NCBI GenBank assembly: GCA_910591455.2
Contig: OU342808.1
Coordinates: 22,806,714 to 22,870,713, forward strand
DNA: 64,000 bases
Source of the DNA: Pholis gunnellus
Lineage: Eukaryota > Chordata > Actinopteri > Perciformes > Pholidae
Reading direction: 5' to 3'
Below the pieces are notes generated by a model. The model did not search any database, was not told where the DNA came from, and saw only the letters and a program-made list of their open reading frames with translations. Position numbers and translations under genes: made by a program. Each line of letters opens with the position of its first letter. Position 1 is the stretch's first letter. Shown piece after piece: positions 25,594-37,900 of the stretch.

Positions 25594-25616
25594 CTACGGA
25601 GACAAAGAAACACACA
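25594..25616 (-). other. Splice acceptor of the rtn4r coding exon (phase 1)
   Basis: On the minus strand a pyrimidine-rich run (TTTCTTTGTCTCCG) is followed by TAG, then by the exon from 25593. The reading frame enters with two bases that complete a split codon (phase 1). From memory, human RTN4R also splits a glycine codon in phase 1 after about seven residues. The upstream in-frame residues (MCFFVSV) are translated polypyrimidine tract and should not be annotated as the N-terminus. Confidence 0.85.
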
Positions 25617-28212
25617 TCAGTGGGTTTGGAAAATAAAGTGCATAAATCTGAAAAATCGCAGTGCTATTACAGTGGCAAAAATCTGTGGAAATAGATGATT
25701 TAAGGTCAGGATGCAATATGCATGAACCCCTTTAAACACAGTACATTCTAATCAGACAACACAATTTGAGAATCATTCTGAAATAGAGCATGATGGATGT
25801 TTTTGCAATTTCTTTTATATTCAAATGACTGACAAATTATTTTTGAAAACATTAAGGATGTGTAAGCAGTATCCAATATGCACAGTGTAGGCCAATGACA
25901 CTGAACACACCATTAAATCCCATCACCGACAAAATCCCAAACATTTTATGTTACGTTGAGGATTCCCTATTCTGTAATAATATGCTGAACATAAATTCTT
26001 TTTTTTTTCAATGGTGATGTTATTTGAGTTTGGGGACACATCTCCTCCCCTCTGCCTCTGCTGACGTGAGGACCTAAACAGCTGAAGAGAGTAAAGGGAA
26101 GGCTGACTCATTTCAAATTGGGTGGGTGGCTTTTATGTGGAATTAGCTTGCTCTAATAGGGCGGACATAACTAATGATGTTTCAGCGTTCCTGAGGTTGA
26201 CATTTAGCCTGACGCTGGGAGATAAGCTTTCATGCCAGGCTAAGAGATTGATGCCTGGGGCCAAGGTGGAAAGAGGGCTGCGGAGGCCCCACAAAAGTTT
26301 CCATTGTGCAGCCTTGACTGTTAAATTTTTTTCTAAGCGCAGCATGAAGATGAAATGAGGTATTGTAGCACTCTGGGCAAGGCTTGTAAAGATCCTTAAA
26401 TGTTTTTACCCCCCCGAAGGCATCCGTGTTTTAAAATAAGGCGTATTCTGCATTTGCTCGCATTAATTATTTCTGCTTGTCCTCTACCACGGATCAAGTC
26501 GCGACACAGAGCCAGGATAAGTGAAACCAGGCTGGATTATCACATATGAATGATCACTTCTGACATTACACCACTGTAGGTGCAGTCGAGGTAGAAAGGG
26601 AGTGCATCTGTTGGTGCTCACAATCCCCTGCATGGAGAGATGATGGTGTCAAAGTGTCACGGGCAAGTCTAGGAGCAGCATATAATGGCAGGTATTCCGT
26701 CAATCCGCTTCAACTCCTGTCCTTACTGAGGATTTCCAATCCCTGCTCCCATGCACATGTGAGGAATCCCAGGCTTGCAGGTTTGACAGGTAGCGAGGCT
26801 CTGGAAAATGCATGAGCCTTTGTCAGCCCTCCCCTCCATCCCCTCTCCCCCTCTTCTCATTCCCTTGCAATGTGTTGTGGTGCAGCTCATCTCTGGACCT
26901 TGTTAAACGGAGCTCTGGTGTGGCCTGACAGCAGCCCTCTGCTGCACTTTCCTTCCAATCTCCCTGCTCAGCCGTCAGACTGCCACCGGAAAGCTGTCAA
27001 GACTTTCCACTCTTTCTGCATCGCAGCACTTTTCCCTCAGCACGGCCTAACAATAGCCATATTTTATCGCACATCACGCTTCGTGTATCTCCTCTGCCGT
27101 CTTCATTTTTCCCCCCTCTGCTGTCTATTCATTAACAGGCTATTTCCACCCACGCGTTGCATGTCAAAGCCTGGTTTCCTCACCTCTTGGCATTATATGT
27201 CTTGTCTTTGTTAGCATCTGTTGAGTGACAGCATATAAGGCCCACAATGCAATTAACTCCATGCCAATTATTTGTTTCCCCACTAACAGCATCTTCTCAT
27301 CTGCATCACGCTGATTGCATTACCAAATGTTGCAAACAGATACTTGAAATCTTTGTCACTCTTTCGCTAACACATTTCCGAATAACCTCTGCATGACTTC
27401 ACAGTTACACCTCTTACCTTCCACTCTAGAGATTTGTATCCATGTACAGCTGATGTAGGAGTTGTGTTCACACCATTGATGGGTCAACAATGTTGGTCTT
27501 ACCTTTATTGTCATCACTACTTTCTTGTCTTTGCCCCAAATCTAAATCGTTGCAAAGATTACCCAACAAGGGATTAATGTTTAGCCGTGTTTTGACACAA
27601 ACTTAAATATCTTAAAATACAGCAACAAGGTTTTGGTTGCAAAAAATTAAATCCATTCCTTATCGTCTTCTTCCAGCTTTGGTTTCAACACTTAATCTCC
27701 CCCTATCTGCTGTGTCAAAACATGGCTCCGAGCTCTGCCTTCCTGTTTCCTGCCGGTGGCCTTTCTTCTGAGAGCTATAATATTGTACAGTAGCAATCAT
27801 CACTCTGTTTAAGAGCAGACAAGCCTCTTTGTTTCCTCCCGACTGACACTGTGGCCCCTTCAGCTTTGAGTAAAGTGCATCGCATCACCCCCTCCCTCTC
27901 CTCTGAGACAAACACTTCTATTTACAATAGGAGCCTGACAATAAACGGCAGGTTATAGCATTGTGAGCGACCAGTATTCTGTAGTGACACTGCTTCCATG
28001 CTTGACAAATTGAATGTCTGTCAAAACTAATTCTCCAAAATCTTGTGACGCTGCCGAGGACAAGATATCTGTCTTTTACCAGAAAATATAGGATATTGGC
28101 CTCTTGTTGTCCCTTGCTTGGATTGCGAAAGTGAAGCTTTTATTCGGCTAGCTTAAGGCATGACAATCTGACAGACCTGCAATGAAGCCTGCTTTGTCCT
28201 TCCTAAACAACT
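25617..28212. other. Noncoding DNA upstream of the rtn4r coding exon, probably intron
   Basis: By position this lies in the rtn4r intron that ends at 25594. The segment 26120-26360 is low in simple sequence and is open in both directions (plus 26122-26358, minus 26133-26345). It reads like a conserved noncoding element: CGGACATAACTAATGATG and GATAAGCTTTCATGCCAGGC. A C/T-rich stretch lies at 26820-27200. No exon is recognised. Confidence 0.5.
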
Positions 28213-28640
28213 CATTACATTAGTCATTTAGCAGACGCTTTTATCCAAAGCGACTTACAATAAGTGTATTCAAGATAGGTATTCAAGAGAATTAGTCACT
28301 AGAAGTCGTGAGTGCATCTCCTTTTTTAAACAAGCATCTAAGAGCATAAACCAGAGCCAAAGTACAGTGCAGAAACAAACGAATACAATAAGTGCAACAA
28401 ACTAGTATGAATACAATAAGTGCTGAGTGGAAGGCTCCGGGTAGTACTTCTTGAAGAGGTGAGTTTTCAGCCTGCGCCAAAAGATGGGCAGCGACTCTGC
28501 TGTCCTGACATCAGTGGGGAGTTCATTCCACCACTGTGGGGCCAGGACAGAAAAAAGACGAGACCGGGTCGATCGGCTGCAGGGACCTCTGAGCAACGGG
28601 GCAGCCAATCACCCCGAGGCAGCAGAACTCACCCAGAAGA
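28213..28640 (-). mobile_element. LINE 3' fragment (CR1/L2/Rex1 type), minus orientation
   Basis: Frame 28608-28402 encodes the end of a LINE ORF2, with FSVLAPQWWNELPTDV then RTAESLPIF and LKTHLFKKYY. Just upstream, an in-frame TGA replaces a CGA arginine codon, a typical CpG decay. The 3' UTR ends in the well-known fish motif that reads on the plus strand CATTTAGCAGACGCTTTTAT followed by CCAAAGCGACTTACA (28227-28260). It shares family with the plus-strand copy at 45.8-46.7 kb. It is severely 5'-truncated and inactive. Confidence 0.8.
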
Positions 28641-31223
28641 ATTGCATTTGTAAGGATTTCAGGAGACTTTTGGCCAAAGATTGGGTATGAAGATAAATAA
28701 ATAATAACCGCTTACTGCAACTTCTGGAAAATAATACTGCTATCAGTTCTCTAGAAGCAGCTAGAGGATACTACATTCAGTAGCAAAAGAGAAAGATGCC
28801 CACAGGAGTGGTATAAGTGGGCACAGACAGCTTTGTTTACTTATTGTATGAGTGCATCACTTCGCCAGACTCCTCGCTTATTTGCATGTGTTCCTGGAAT
28901 GTTTGGAGCTCGAAGCAAACTCTGAGCATTCCTTTTTGTTTTATTGTGAAAATACAATACACATTCAAAGCCTTCCTCCTGCACTGAAAGTCGCAATGAA
29001 CACATAGGGCATGTTGGGACAGCACATTCAGAGGGCCTCTCCGATTCATCATGGTGGCTTTACTTTGAAGGGCTTGGGATTGGGCAGGGATGGCAAACAT
29101 GACAGTCTTATCCCCTTGGCCCAGAGTGGAAGTGATGTCTCTGTCAGAGATGATTCACAACAGTTCTCCAGAGGGACCTCCTGGCCCCTTTCTGAAATCA
29201 TACATTATTGTGTTGCTCAGAGGCAGGCCTGCATTTATTATATTCATGATCCTCTCGCTAAGGTCATGTATCTAGTGTGAATCCATCCATGCATACATAA
29301 ATTGTTTTTATATCATGTTGAAAGGAATAACTTAGAGAAACTGACAGTTGTATGAGGCCCAATTTTAGCACAGCCAAGGCAGCAAGAAATGAATGCGAAC
29401 TGAGAATAATAAAAGGCAATAACTTGGTACATGGAGACTTGAAATCTCACAAACAAAAACTTCTTATGAGGAGTCAACACGCAAATGTGATGATTACATT
29501 CTTAAAAAAAGGAAACAAAAGTCGTTTTTTCTTATTTTTATTTGGAAGGAACTACTTTTTATGTTTTTTAAAACTTTTCCTCATTATGTTTCGTGGCCAA
29601 GATTCTAGTTTTTAATTTTCCAATTGCAGCATTCATTTGGTAGGTGACTGGGACTCCACCATGTTTTCGTATCATTTATTATCATACTGTTTTTGTCTGT
29701 GATATGTTTATTTCTATTTTCTCTCTCCAGCCCATCATCAATGGTTGACTGTTCCGCTTCCTTCTGCTCTCCCGTCTGGTGCTTATTGCTATTTTCCAAG
29801 AAAAAAAACAAATGTGAGATGTGGTCGACCTGACTTCAAGCCATGCTAAACCATTTTAAACTTGGCTCAAAGCAACTAGTTCATAAATGCTCCTTAATCA
29901 CTCTCAGAACATCTGCAAGTTTCCGTTCTGGCCCACGTGTGATTATGATTAGTTTAACATTGTGTATATTTCTTCAGGGCTTTTCTCAGATGGGATTGAT
30001 CCATTATAGAAAACTGAATGACGGTGAACATTGAGTATTTTGGACATTTGTTTTTTCAACTCCTGAGTGATTCATCAAGCATTTACTTTTATCTCGAATC
30101 GGGTTTGATTAATGCCTTCCTGGATGTAAAGCTACATGCAACCATGTTATTGTAAATGACTACCTTATTATCAACATTCAAAAAGTAGTGCTTCTTTTTC
30201 CACTCTGGTAGACTTTTTGATCAAGTACTACTTTTGAAAGATGAGTTACAGAGTTGCCTACAGTTACAATGTCATGGTAGACCAGGAGAATATTCCATTT
30301 AAGTTTGCTTTGAACATCTTTTACCACATAGCCCAAGTGAAAAAGTTGTATTAAAGGGAATAAATGGTCTTCTTCAGAGCATTGCAGAGGGATTGGTTGG
30401 TAGGGCGTATTCATATGGAAAAAGGCTGTGATCAAAAAGCCACATTGGCCCTTTTATGGCTAACACATTCACCCTGTCACAGGGTTAAAAAAAAAAAAAT
30501 ACTTTTCTTCTTTTACTCAGGTTTCAAAACAATTAGTCTTACTTCAAGTTATATATCTTCACTTTTTTATCCTAAATCATGTCTAATTGCGATTCCTATT
30601 GGCATGTTAGCTGCTGACATCATTCTCGTTTATTATTGAAAAAGTTGCCTGTTTCTGTATCTCAATGGAAACATGAGTCCTCTTCAACCCACTTCCTAAA
30701 AAACACACACACGCAAAACAAACTCACACAAGCAACCAAAAACAGATTTGTGCTTTCCCTTACAGCATTGATGAACCAGATGCTATGATCTTAAATAAAG
30801 ATGCAAACACTAGATCAAACTGGTTATTTAGGACATGATGGACCAGACAGTCAAGCTGGAGTCCCTTGGCTAACCATGGAGTGTTGCAGCCGCATCAGTG
30901 GCGGCTTCAGTATGCAGATGAGGACACAATTAGAAGACGAACAGGGGGGACAGATGAGGTCCTGTTTGACACACATCTGACACAGCACTTGCCCAAGCAG
31001 ATGGCTCATGAATAACTGAGGGAACCGGAGGTCGGCAGGCAGAAGGAAAACCAGAGCCAGGCCACTGTGTCTGTTTGGAAAAAGAGGGTCTGTATAGATC
31101 TGTATGCATATATGTTAACATGTGTGCACAAAGCAGTGGTGGCTGTCTGAGGGGGCAGAGGTGAAACAAATGAAAATGGCACCAGCTGCATATGGTGCCC
31201 TTTTCATTTGTTGAAGTTTTCTA
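28641..31223. other. Gene-free sequence
   Basis: No exon or named repeat is recognised. AT-rich parts lie at 29490-29600 and 30480-30660. Short frames here have low-complexity or unrecognisable products. Confidence 0.5.
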
Positions 31224-31440
31224 GCACACTTCATCACGTTTTCTCCACTGAAAGTGTACCCTAGAAGGCATTTCTTCATGTTTTCTCAAACTGGAAGGAA
31301 ACCCTAGAGGGCACTTAAACTTGTTTTCTCCACTGGAAGGGCACACTTGAGAGCACTTGATCATATTTTCAACAGTGGAAGGGCACCCAAGAGCGCACTT
31401 TAAAATGTTTTCTCCACTGGAAGGGCACCCCAGAGGGCAC
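31224..31440. repeat. Minisatellite, about five units of 42 bp
   Basis: Units begin at 31238, 31280, 31323, 31365 and 31407, with spacings of 42, 43, 42 and 42. The last unit is partial and a partial unit precedes the first. Each starts with GTTTTCTCCACTGGAAGGGC or a variant and continues with ACCCxAGAGGGCACTT. Because 42 is a multiple of three, the minus strand stays open and gives a repeated CPSSGENxxKC pattern. I regard this as a by-product of the period. Similar GGGCACCCxAGAGGGCAC repeats are familiar from other fish. Confidence 0.85.
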
Positions 31441-31755
31441 GATATACCTCTCCCGAGTCCACCTGAGGCACATAGTATGGGAGAGTCTACTTGTCTGAGA
31501 GAAATGCAGAGGGCTGGCAATATCCTGACACAGAGAGAATAAACTTGCAATCAAGGGGCTGTCGGATCGAATCCCCTCTTGACTGCCGAACAATTGAAAG
31601 CGAAAGTGGATGTGAAGAGTTCTCCCTTTCAACAACTGACATCAAATTACAATCGACCCTTGAGTGATGCACTGACCTCCAAGCTGCTCACTCAGCGGGA
31701 TATCAGTCAAGACTGCGTTGTGCTCAACATTTACAAACTCTTGTTGCTGTCCACA

Positions 31756-32105
31756 TTGGTGGAAAATAACTTGATAACATACATTTACTCAAGTACCATA
31801 CTAAGATACAAACTTGCACTGTACTTGTAGTTTCATTTTAAGCCAATGTATAGTGGTACTTCACAACATTTTTAAATAACAGTTATAGTCAGTTTTATTT
31901 TACACAAGCTGTACCATCATTCTAAAGAATATGATACAATTTGAATGATGGAATTAACTTATTATAAAGGATAAAATTCACCTACAAGTGCAAATCAACT
32001 CGACCTTAATCTGCTTTAACATTACTAGGCTGCTTGCACATTAATTCACTGACAACATTGACATTCTGCCTACATAAGAGGTATTTTTACTCTGTGGTAT
32101 TGCTA
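31756..32105. mobile_element. Truncated hAT-like MITE (GGTGGAAA...TACTCAAGTAC type)
   Basis: It begins TTGGTGGAAAATAACTTG, followed by ACATTTACTCAAGTACC. The interior contains CTTATTATAAAGGA, TGCACATTAATTCACTGA and GTATTTTTACTCTGTGGTA. This order matches a common teleost non-autonomous element whose ends read (A)GTGGTGGAA. The expected right terminus (CTTCCACCAC) is missing, so the copy is 3'-truncated or decayed. Confidence 0.6.
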
Positions 32106-33654
32106 AAGAGTATAACACGTCTATCAGATTTGCAGTGGGGGACTGCAGAAGATCCAAAAACAATTGATCCCACAACTGCTAGTGCAAATTGATCACCAGG
32201 CAGGAGTGGTCTACTAAAGGATGGTTAATGTCCATATCTTTAAAACCCAATGACTGTTTGTATTGCAGGCTTTCTGATACACATTTGTAGTCTATAAGCC
32301 GAGGTTAAAATACTCCATGCGTTGCAACATGAAAAAAACTTCTCAGACATGACAAAGCTCCTCCAGAGCCGCGGAAAACATTGTTCAGCCTGTGTAGTAC
32401 TTTTCATCACACTTTAAAGAGCCATGTACAGTTGGTGTCCCTTTTTAAAGTAAAGGATGGATAATAGTTACACCTCAGACCCCATATGGGCAGCACTCCA
32501 AAAATGATCAATCAACTTAGCTGCTAAAATGTCAACGCTTTTCCTTCTTTGTTGCCTTTTAAAGATAGCCGAAATAGAGTTAGGTATGCTTAAATGCCAC
32601 TACAGAGGATTAATTGTCGTATGGTGGCAAAGCGCCACTGGATTAGGGGGCAAAAATGGCACATCCCTCACAACTCTATTGTATAGTTGGCAGCAAAGCA
32701 AGTCACCCTCAGTGCTGCTACAGCTCACTGTGAAATGTTCCACAGAAGGCGTTGGGAGTCAAGTCTACCCGTGAGGTTTTGCAGAATGGCTCAAATCCAG
32801 CTTTGTGCCCGCCTCCACATGTCACAGACATGGGCAATTTTCACATGCGAGACCATGCAAAATGCAATATTCAAGTATCGTAAACTGAAAATAATGCAGG
32901 CTTCCGCCGAGCATGAGAGTGTGGGGGTGTCCAAATGCACTCTTTAGGCCACAGAAGAGCAGAAATGAATGCCCTACTTTATGGTTTTGTGGCATGCGAG
33001 CTGCCAGTAGTGCAGCCAAGCATTTTTGTTTAACAGAGTGTATAAGGCTTTATCTTATCTACACATGGCTGGAGAGAAAATAAATGAGGGAACAGTAGCT
33101 GCAGCAGTACATGCCCCATGCGTTTTGGTGTTACTTAGCTCTTAGGCACACTTTACACGCAGGTGTTTTAGGAGGCATCCTTTTTTTTGGTTTGAAACAG
33201 AAAGTGTCATCCCCTCAAGTACTTAAGAGGATTTGTGTGAAAATCTATCCTGCATAGAAATACACAAAAACGAGGAAACAGCATGCTCAGTTGGGAGTAC
33301 ATCAACCAATTGATTTAACTGAACTCTAAGCTGAATGTGCTAAAAACTCTTCAGAAGTCCTATAGTTCATGCTGTCTTATGGAGTTGTGCCATATATGGA
33401 TATTTACAGGATAGGTTAGGCTACTTTAATTGTCATGTTGCCATGTGACAGTCTTCTTTTGTCTCACTATGTAGGAGCAAATTTTCCCATCAATTAAGGC
33501 TAGTCAACACGTCATCCAACCTGGTCGACCACTTCGGCCGTCTCACTTGTGTGTGCGCGCCCCAGTCTTCCCCGTCTCTGACTGACCCCTCCTTCTTTTC
33601 GTCTCTGGTTCCAGCCACCAGCCTATCTGATAACTGAGCAGTCCCCCTCTCTGT
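32106..33654. other. Gene-free sequence
   Basis: No recognised exon. Two short plus-strand frames at 32529-32947 overlap in different phases and match nothing I know. Confidence 0.5.
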
Positions 33655-34170
33655 GTTGTGATGTTAACCTGTGTGATAGTTAACGTTGAAGTTAACTTAG
33701 GTCTTTCATGTGTGTTTTAAAGGGTTAACTCATATGAGGCACATGTTCGGTGGCTGGGATCTGGGCAGTAGGTTTAGAATGTGTTTGGTTTTATTTCATA
33801 CGTTCATCATTTCCGCACCGCACGCAGTATTTGCCTATGTGAACACTAGGTCTTATGGGTGGTTGTGTGTGGTTTGTTTCAGGTAAGAGTGGTGCTACCA
33901 GATAGGCTTTCATTTTGTTGCTTTCAGCCATTGTCTGCTGTAGTAGTCAGCCTAAATATGATGGGTGGAGAAGCTTGTTTTGTATTGTTTGTTTTATGAT
34001 TTAGCACCACCCCTTTGTTCCTCGCCTCACTTGACTCCTTTTCCATTGTTTTTGCACAGAAGTCTTGTAAATATGTGACTTTAACATTTGCCGGTACGCT
34101 GGACAATAAATGAATACCATTTCTTGTTTGCACTGTAATCAGTATCACTGGATTTAATAAGTGGTGTTGG
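33655..34170 (+). mobile_element. Possible LTR-retrotransposon remnant or solo LTR
   Basis: The block runs from TGTGATGTTAACC to an AATAAA at 34105-34110 followed by a T/G-rich stretch. TTGGTACCAGCAG at about 34168 loosely resembles a primer-binding site complementary to initiator tRNA. No gag or pol, second LTR or target duplication is visible. The call rests on layout alone and could be wrong. Confidence 0.22.
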
Positions 34171-34726
34171 TACCAGCAGTATGTGTATCATCAGGTAGTC
34201 ATGACTGAGGAGAAGGGGTGTATCATATTTTGAATGAGCTCTTTGAATGTCAGATGTTCTGGAAACACAAAACATGAATCACCACTCCCAAAACTGGTCT
34301 CTCATGCAGTTCTGGGGCTCTCGTGTCAAAAATTTCAATTGGTGAGGATTGCAAGCCCTCACAGTTACTGCACTGCACTGGCACATAAGCACGCGAGGCC
34401 TAATGAATCACTGCTGTATTATCTAAAAAGGATAATGGCTCCAGCAAATATTGGATGATAGCTTCAGATAATGCTGTCACCTCCTCATGTGAAGTGTCAG
34501 CTGGAGAGGGAGACAGCGGCGACAGCCCCCACAGGCAGCCTCATATTTGGGCATGTGAAGATGAGAAAAAAAAAGGTGGTCTGAGCAGAGAACACGCTGT
34601 AATGAGTGGTTACGCAGTTTGATGTCATTGTAGCTTGTCTTTGCTGCAGGCATATAGTTGAGCTCTCAAAGGATGGTCTATTCTGTTTTTCCAGGCCTGG
34701 AAGTGAAGCGGGTGCAAACATTATCC
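34171..34726. other. Gene-free sequence
   Basis: Nothing recognised. This is unique-looking DNA immediately left of duplication copy 1. Confidence 0.5.
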
Positions 34727-34976
34727 ACTCCACATCTTTCTGACAGCTTCATTACTACAATCCTGTGTTTGGCCGCTGCCCTCTTAGACTGACACTTGTT
34801 GTGCTCTTCGAAGAGAAACTAGATCCGGATGAAGTGTTGTGTTTGTGTGAGTTTCAATTGGGGGAAAATACATCAAACGAGCACTTAATCTTTGACCAGT
34901 CTAGATTAAACCAAAGTCATTCTGTGAGCAATCAGTTTAGTTGGATTGGAGAATTGCTGTAGAGGAAACCAAAATG
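34727..34976. repeat. Copy 1 of a 250-bp ungapped direct duplication
   Basis: The segment pairs with 39447-39696 at a constant offset of 4720 with no gaps and six mismatches (97.6% identity). The match starts at ACTCCACATCTTTCT and ends at GGAAACCAAAATG. Flanks differ completely. The 65-codon open frame it contains starts with GTG, and all five base changes within it alter the protein, so it is not a conserved gene. Confidence 0.9.
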
Positions 34977-37900
34977 GATTTCTAAATTGCCAGCACCTTT
35001 GCTGCTTTGTTCTTGACGTGGAAGCTCTACTTAACCTTGCAAAACCATTGTACCCAGGACAAAAACAATTGCAGGCACACACGTTAGTCATTCCAAGGTC
35101 ATGCAGTGGTATTTTGAGTGGGCAGATTTCTCATTAATGCGAAAAGGCAATGAATGGTACAGGTAGATCCACTGCCTGAGGCGAGAGGCTTCAAGACAAA
35201 CCATTATTGACACCCTTTTTACTGCCATAATGTGTCATCTAACCTTTCTAAGTCTTCTCCAGTTTCGCAATATTGCACTCTGCTGGATTGGACGGCTGAC
35301 TATGCAGACTGTCTGCTAATGTATCATCTGCAATCACCTCAGACTGACAGACTGACACAGGGCAAGCCCACCAAGACATGGCTTCAAAGAACCGCAAACA
35401 TCACAGAACTCCTCTTCACTGAGGGGGATACAGTGCATGCTATGGCCATATGTCATCACACGTAAACACGTACACATGCAGACAGATCCATATGCTTCTG
35501 AAGAGTTGAGCACACCATTGCATCTGCTACCCTGATTATGCACACATGCAATTAAAAATAGAAGTTATTCCTGACATTTTGAATTTAATCTGGGTGGAAA
35601 AAAAAAATCTGTCCTAAAATGGAGAAAGTAGAAAAGGTGAGCTGTCACTACATTAGTAAACTAGGCTGCTGGATTCAACGTATTGATATTAACAATGAAC
35701 ACTATTTCACTCTGTGGAAAGGGTTGCTTGTTGTGACGAACCCAGAGATCATAATCAGCCAAACCAGCAGTTTCCCTCAGCTGGTTTAAAGCTAGGGTGG
35801 TTAATGTATTTTTTAGCTTGTCCAATCATTTCATTGGAATGATTTCTGTGCCTGTCTACGTACCTGCCTGGCGGCTTGATCATCTTTTGCCCGTGCCCTC
35901 ATTGTGTGTCACCGGAGTCTTCCACAAACTGCCCACTAGACAGCTGTAAGTACTAACAATAGCCATTATTTACATTAATTATGATATGTTTACATTCATA
36001 ATATTAATTTGAGGGGAAGTAACTTTGGAGGGAGGCCTGAAGGGACAGTGTTGGCGACATTCTTGCTGGATTTACTTTAGGGACGTTTGGAGCAAGTGCT
36101 GCTAGCTACTCATTGGAAAATATTTGGCAACACTGGGCTGTTGGTTGGATACTTTGAAAATCTAGCTTACTCTTGCTGGTTTGAACTTGAAACTTCACCT
36201 TAAAAGTTTTTAATATGTCATTGGTGTGTTTATGGGCAAGTTTAATTAACGAAAAAAAGACAAATTTTAGTCTGCACTATGTTCAACCAATGTATTTTTG
36301 GCAAACGGTTTTCATTAGGGTGTCTTTAAGGATAAATAGTGATTTCAGCAATAGATCAGTTTTGTAGTTATTTAGTAAAGTTTTGTAGTCTACAAGAGTT
36401 TTGTAGTTTTTGTACCATTTTTTTTACACTACAAATGTAGACTGAATGAAATGAAAGATGAATGAGGCAGATCACCCGGATAAGGTGGGCAGCCCACTGC
36501 AGTTTGAGGGGACTGACCGGTTTGCTGTTGGGGTGGTATTTACATGGTCACATCAGAATGTCAACATGTTTAATCCTAACTCATATTGACGGCATATTCA
36601 AGTGCTCCGTCTAACACGACGCATGCTCTCAAGCGCCATCTCATATGCCATTAGTTATCCATTTTCTTAAACAATGACTTGTTAATTCGTTTTTCGCTCA
36701 CGGTGCCTTATTCATCAGACACGCAGTGGAAGGAATTTAGAGACACAATGTGCCCACAAGCATCTGGAAGAAATTGCCAGAGGACGAAAGACTAGCAGCA
36801 AATGAAAAGAATCAAATAAATAAATAAATTAGGTAGATCATTGTGCAAGCGTTAACTAATTCTGCCCAGCTTTCTTGTAGATCCATCTATTTTGGATGTG
36901 TAGGCAGCCCTGGAGGCATGTTGACCTGAAAAAGACAAACCTCTCCCTTTCTTTCATCTTTTGAGTCAGTCCCTGCAAGCGAATTGTATTAGGGCCAATA
37001 ACAAGAGGCCTACTTCTGCTGTGCTGCCCTCTAACAAGAGCAGTGTACTCATCAGTGTTTTGCTCCCATCACATTGGATTTTGTACAGGTCTTTTTCCAA
37101 AGTAGTGCTGTCAAGAGGATATGTTGGGATTTGTTGCGCAATGGAAACTGTTGAAAAAACGGTAAATATTTGTGGAGGCTACAATACTCTCTGTGAGCGT
37201 ATGTAGGTGGATTTTTGACATTAGTGAGGTAAAGGATCTCATATCTTCCCCTGCCTCCGCAGTCATCTGATTCATTCTCTACCCCAGACCTTCCGCTTAA
37301 ACCCAAAGCATGTGAAAACTGGAGAATTCTGAATTTGTCCGGCCTCTGTTGACTCATGTATACAGTATTTACTGTATATATTAAAGCACAGCTGAAAATA
37401 GAGACCTTCAAGCACACTAGAAGGTCTTTATTTTCTATGTTTTAAAGAGAGAGAGAAAGCAGCATCTTGACTGAAACGCAAACACCACTGGAGCTGAGTT
37501 ACAGAATTGGGTAAAAATAAGAGGTAAATAAAAAAGAAAAAAAATCTTTATTTGTAAGAAGAAATGGAAAAAAAGGATAACAAATAGAATGAGGTAAAAG
37601 ATGATGCTACTCAGATAAGGAAGGGAAATCCAAAAAAGGACATGCCACAATAAGTCATCATTTTCATGTTAAGGTTACAGCGCTGCTACGGGCGCTGTCA
37701 AGAAAAGTTAGCGATCTTTCCAAACTTTACGAATTTTATCGACCATTGAATCCTGTCCACAAGATGATGGCCCTCTGCTCGTCTTTTTCATGATATAATA
37801 AGGCAAAGCAACGTCTGAGAAACCATCAGCAAGTCGGCAATGTTATCTTTCTGCATATTTCTGGATCAGGCACAAACTGACTGCAGGATCTACGCAGTGC

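Noticed and set aside
25594..25615. In-frame ATG at 25615 as the rtn4r start
   Set aside because: The residues come from a polypyrimidine tract ending in TAG at a splice acceptor, and family structure predicts a phase 1 intron here.
31221..31550. 109-codon minus-strand frame with repeated CPSSGEN motif
   Set aside because: It is produced by a 42-bp tandem repeat, the flanking parts are not repetitive, and no start or splice context supports it.
34765..34962. 65-codon frame present in both duplication copies
   Set aside because: The frame starts with GTG rather than ATG, and every base difference between copies changes the residue, so there is no sign of coding selection.
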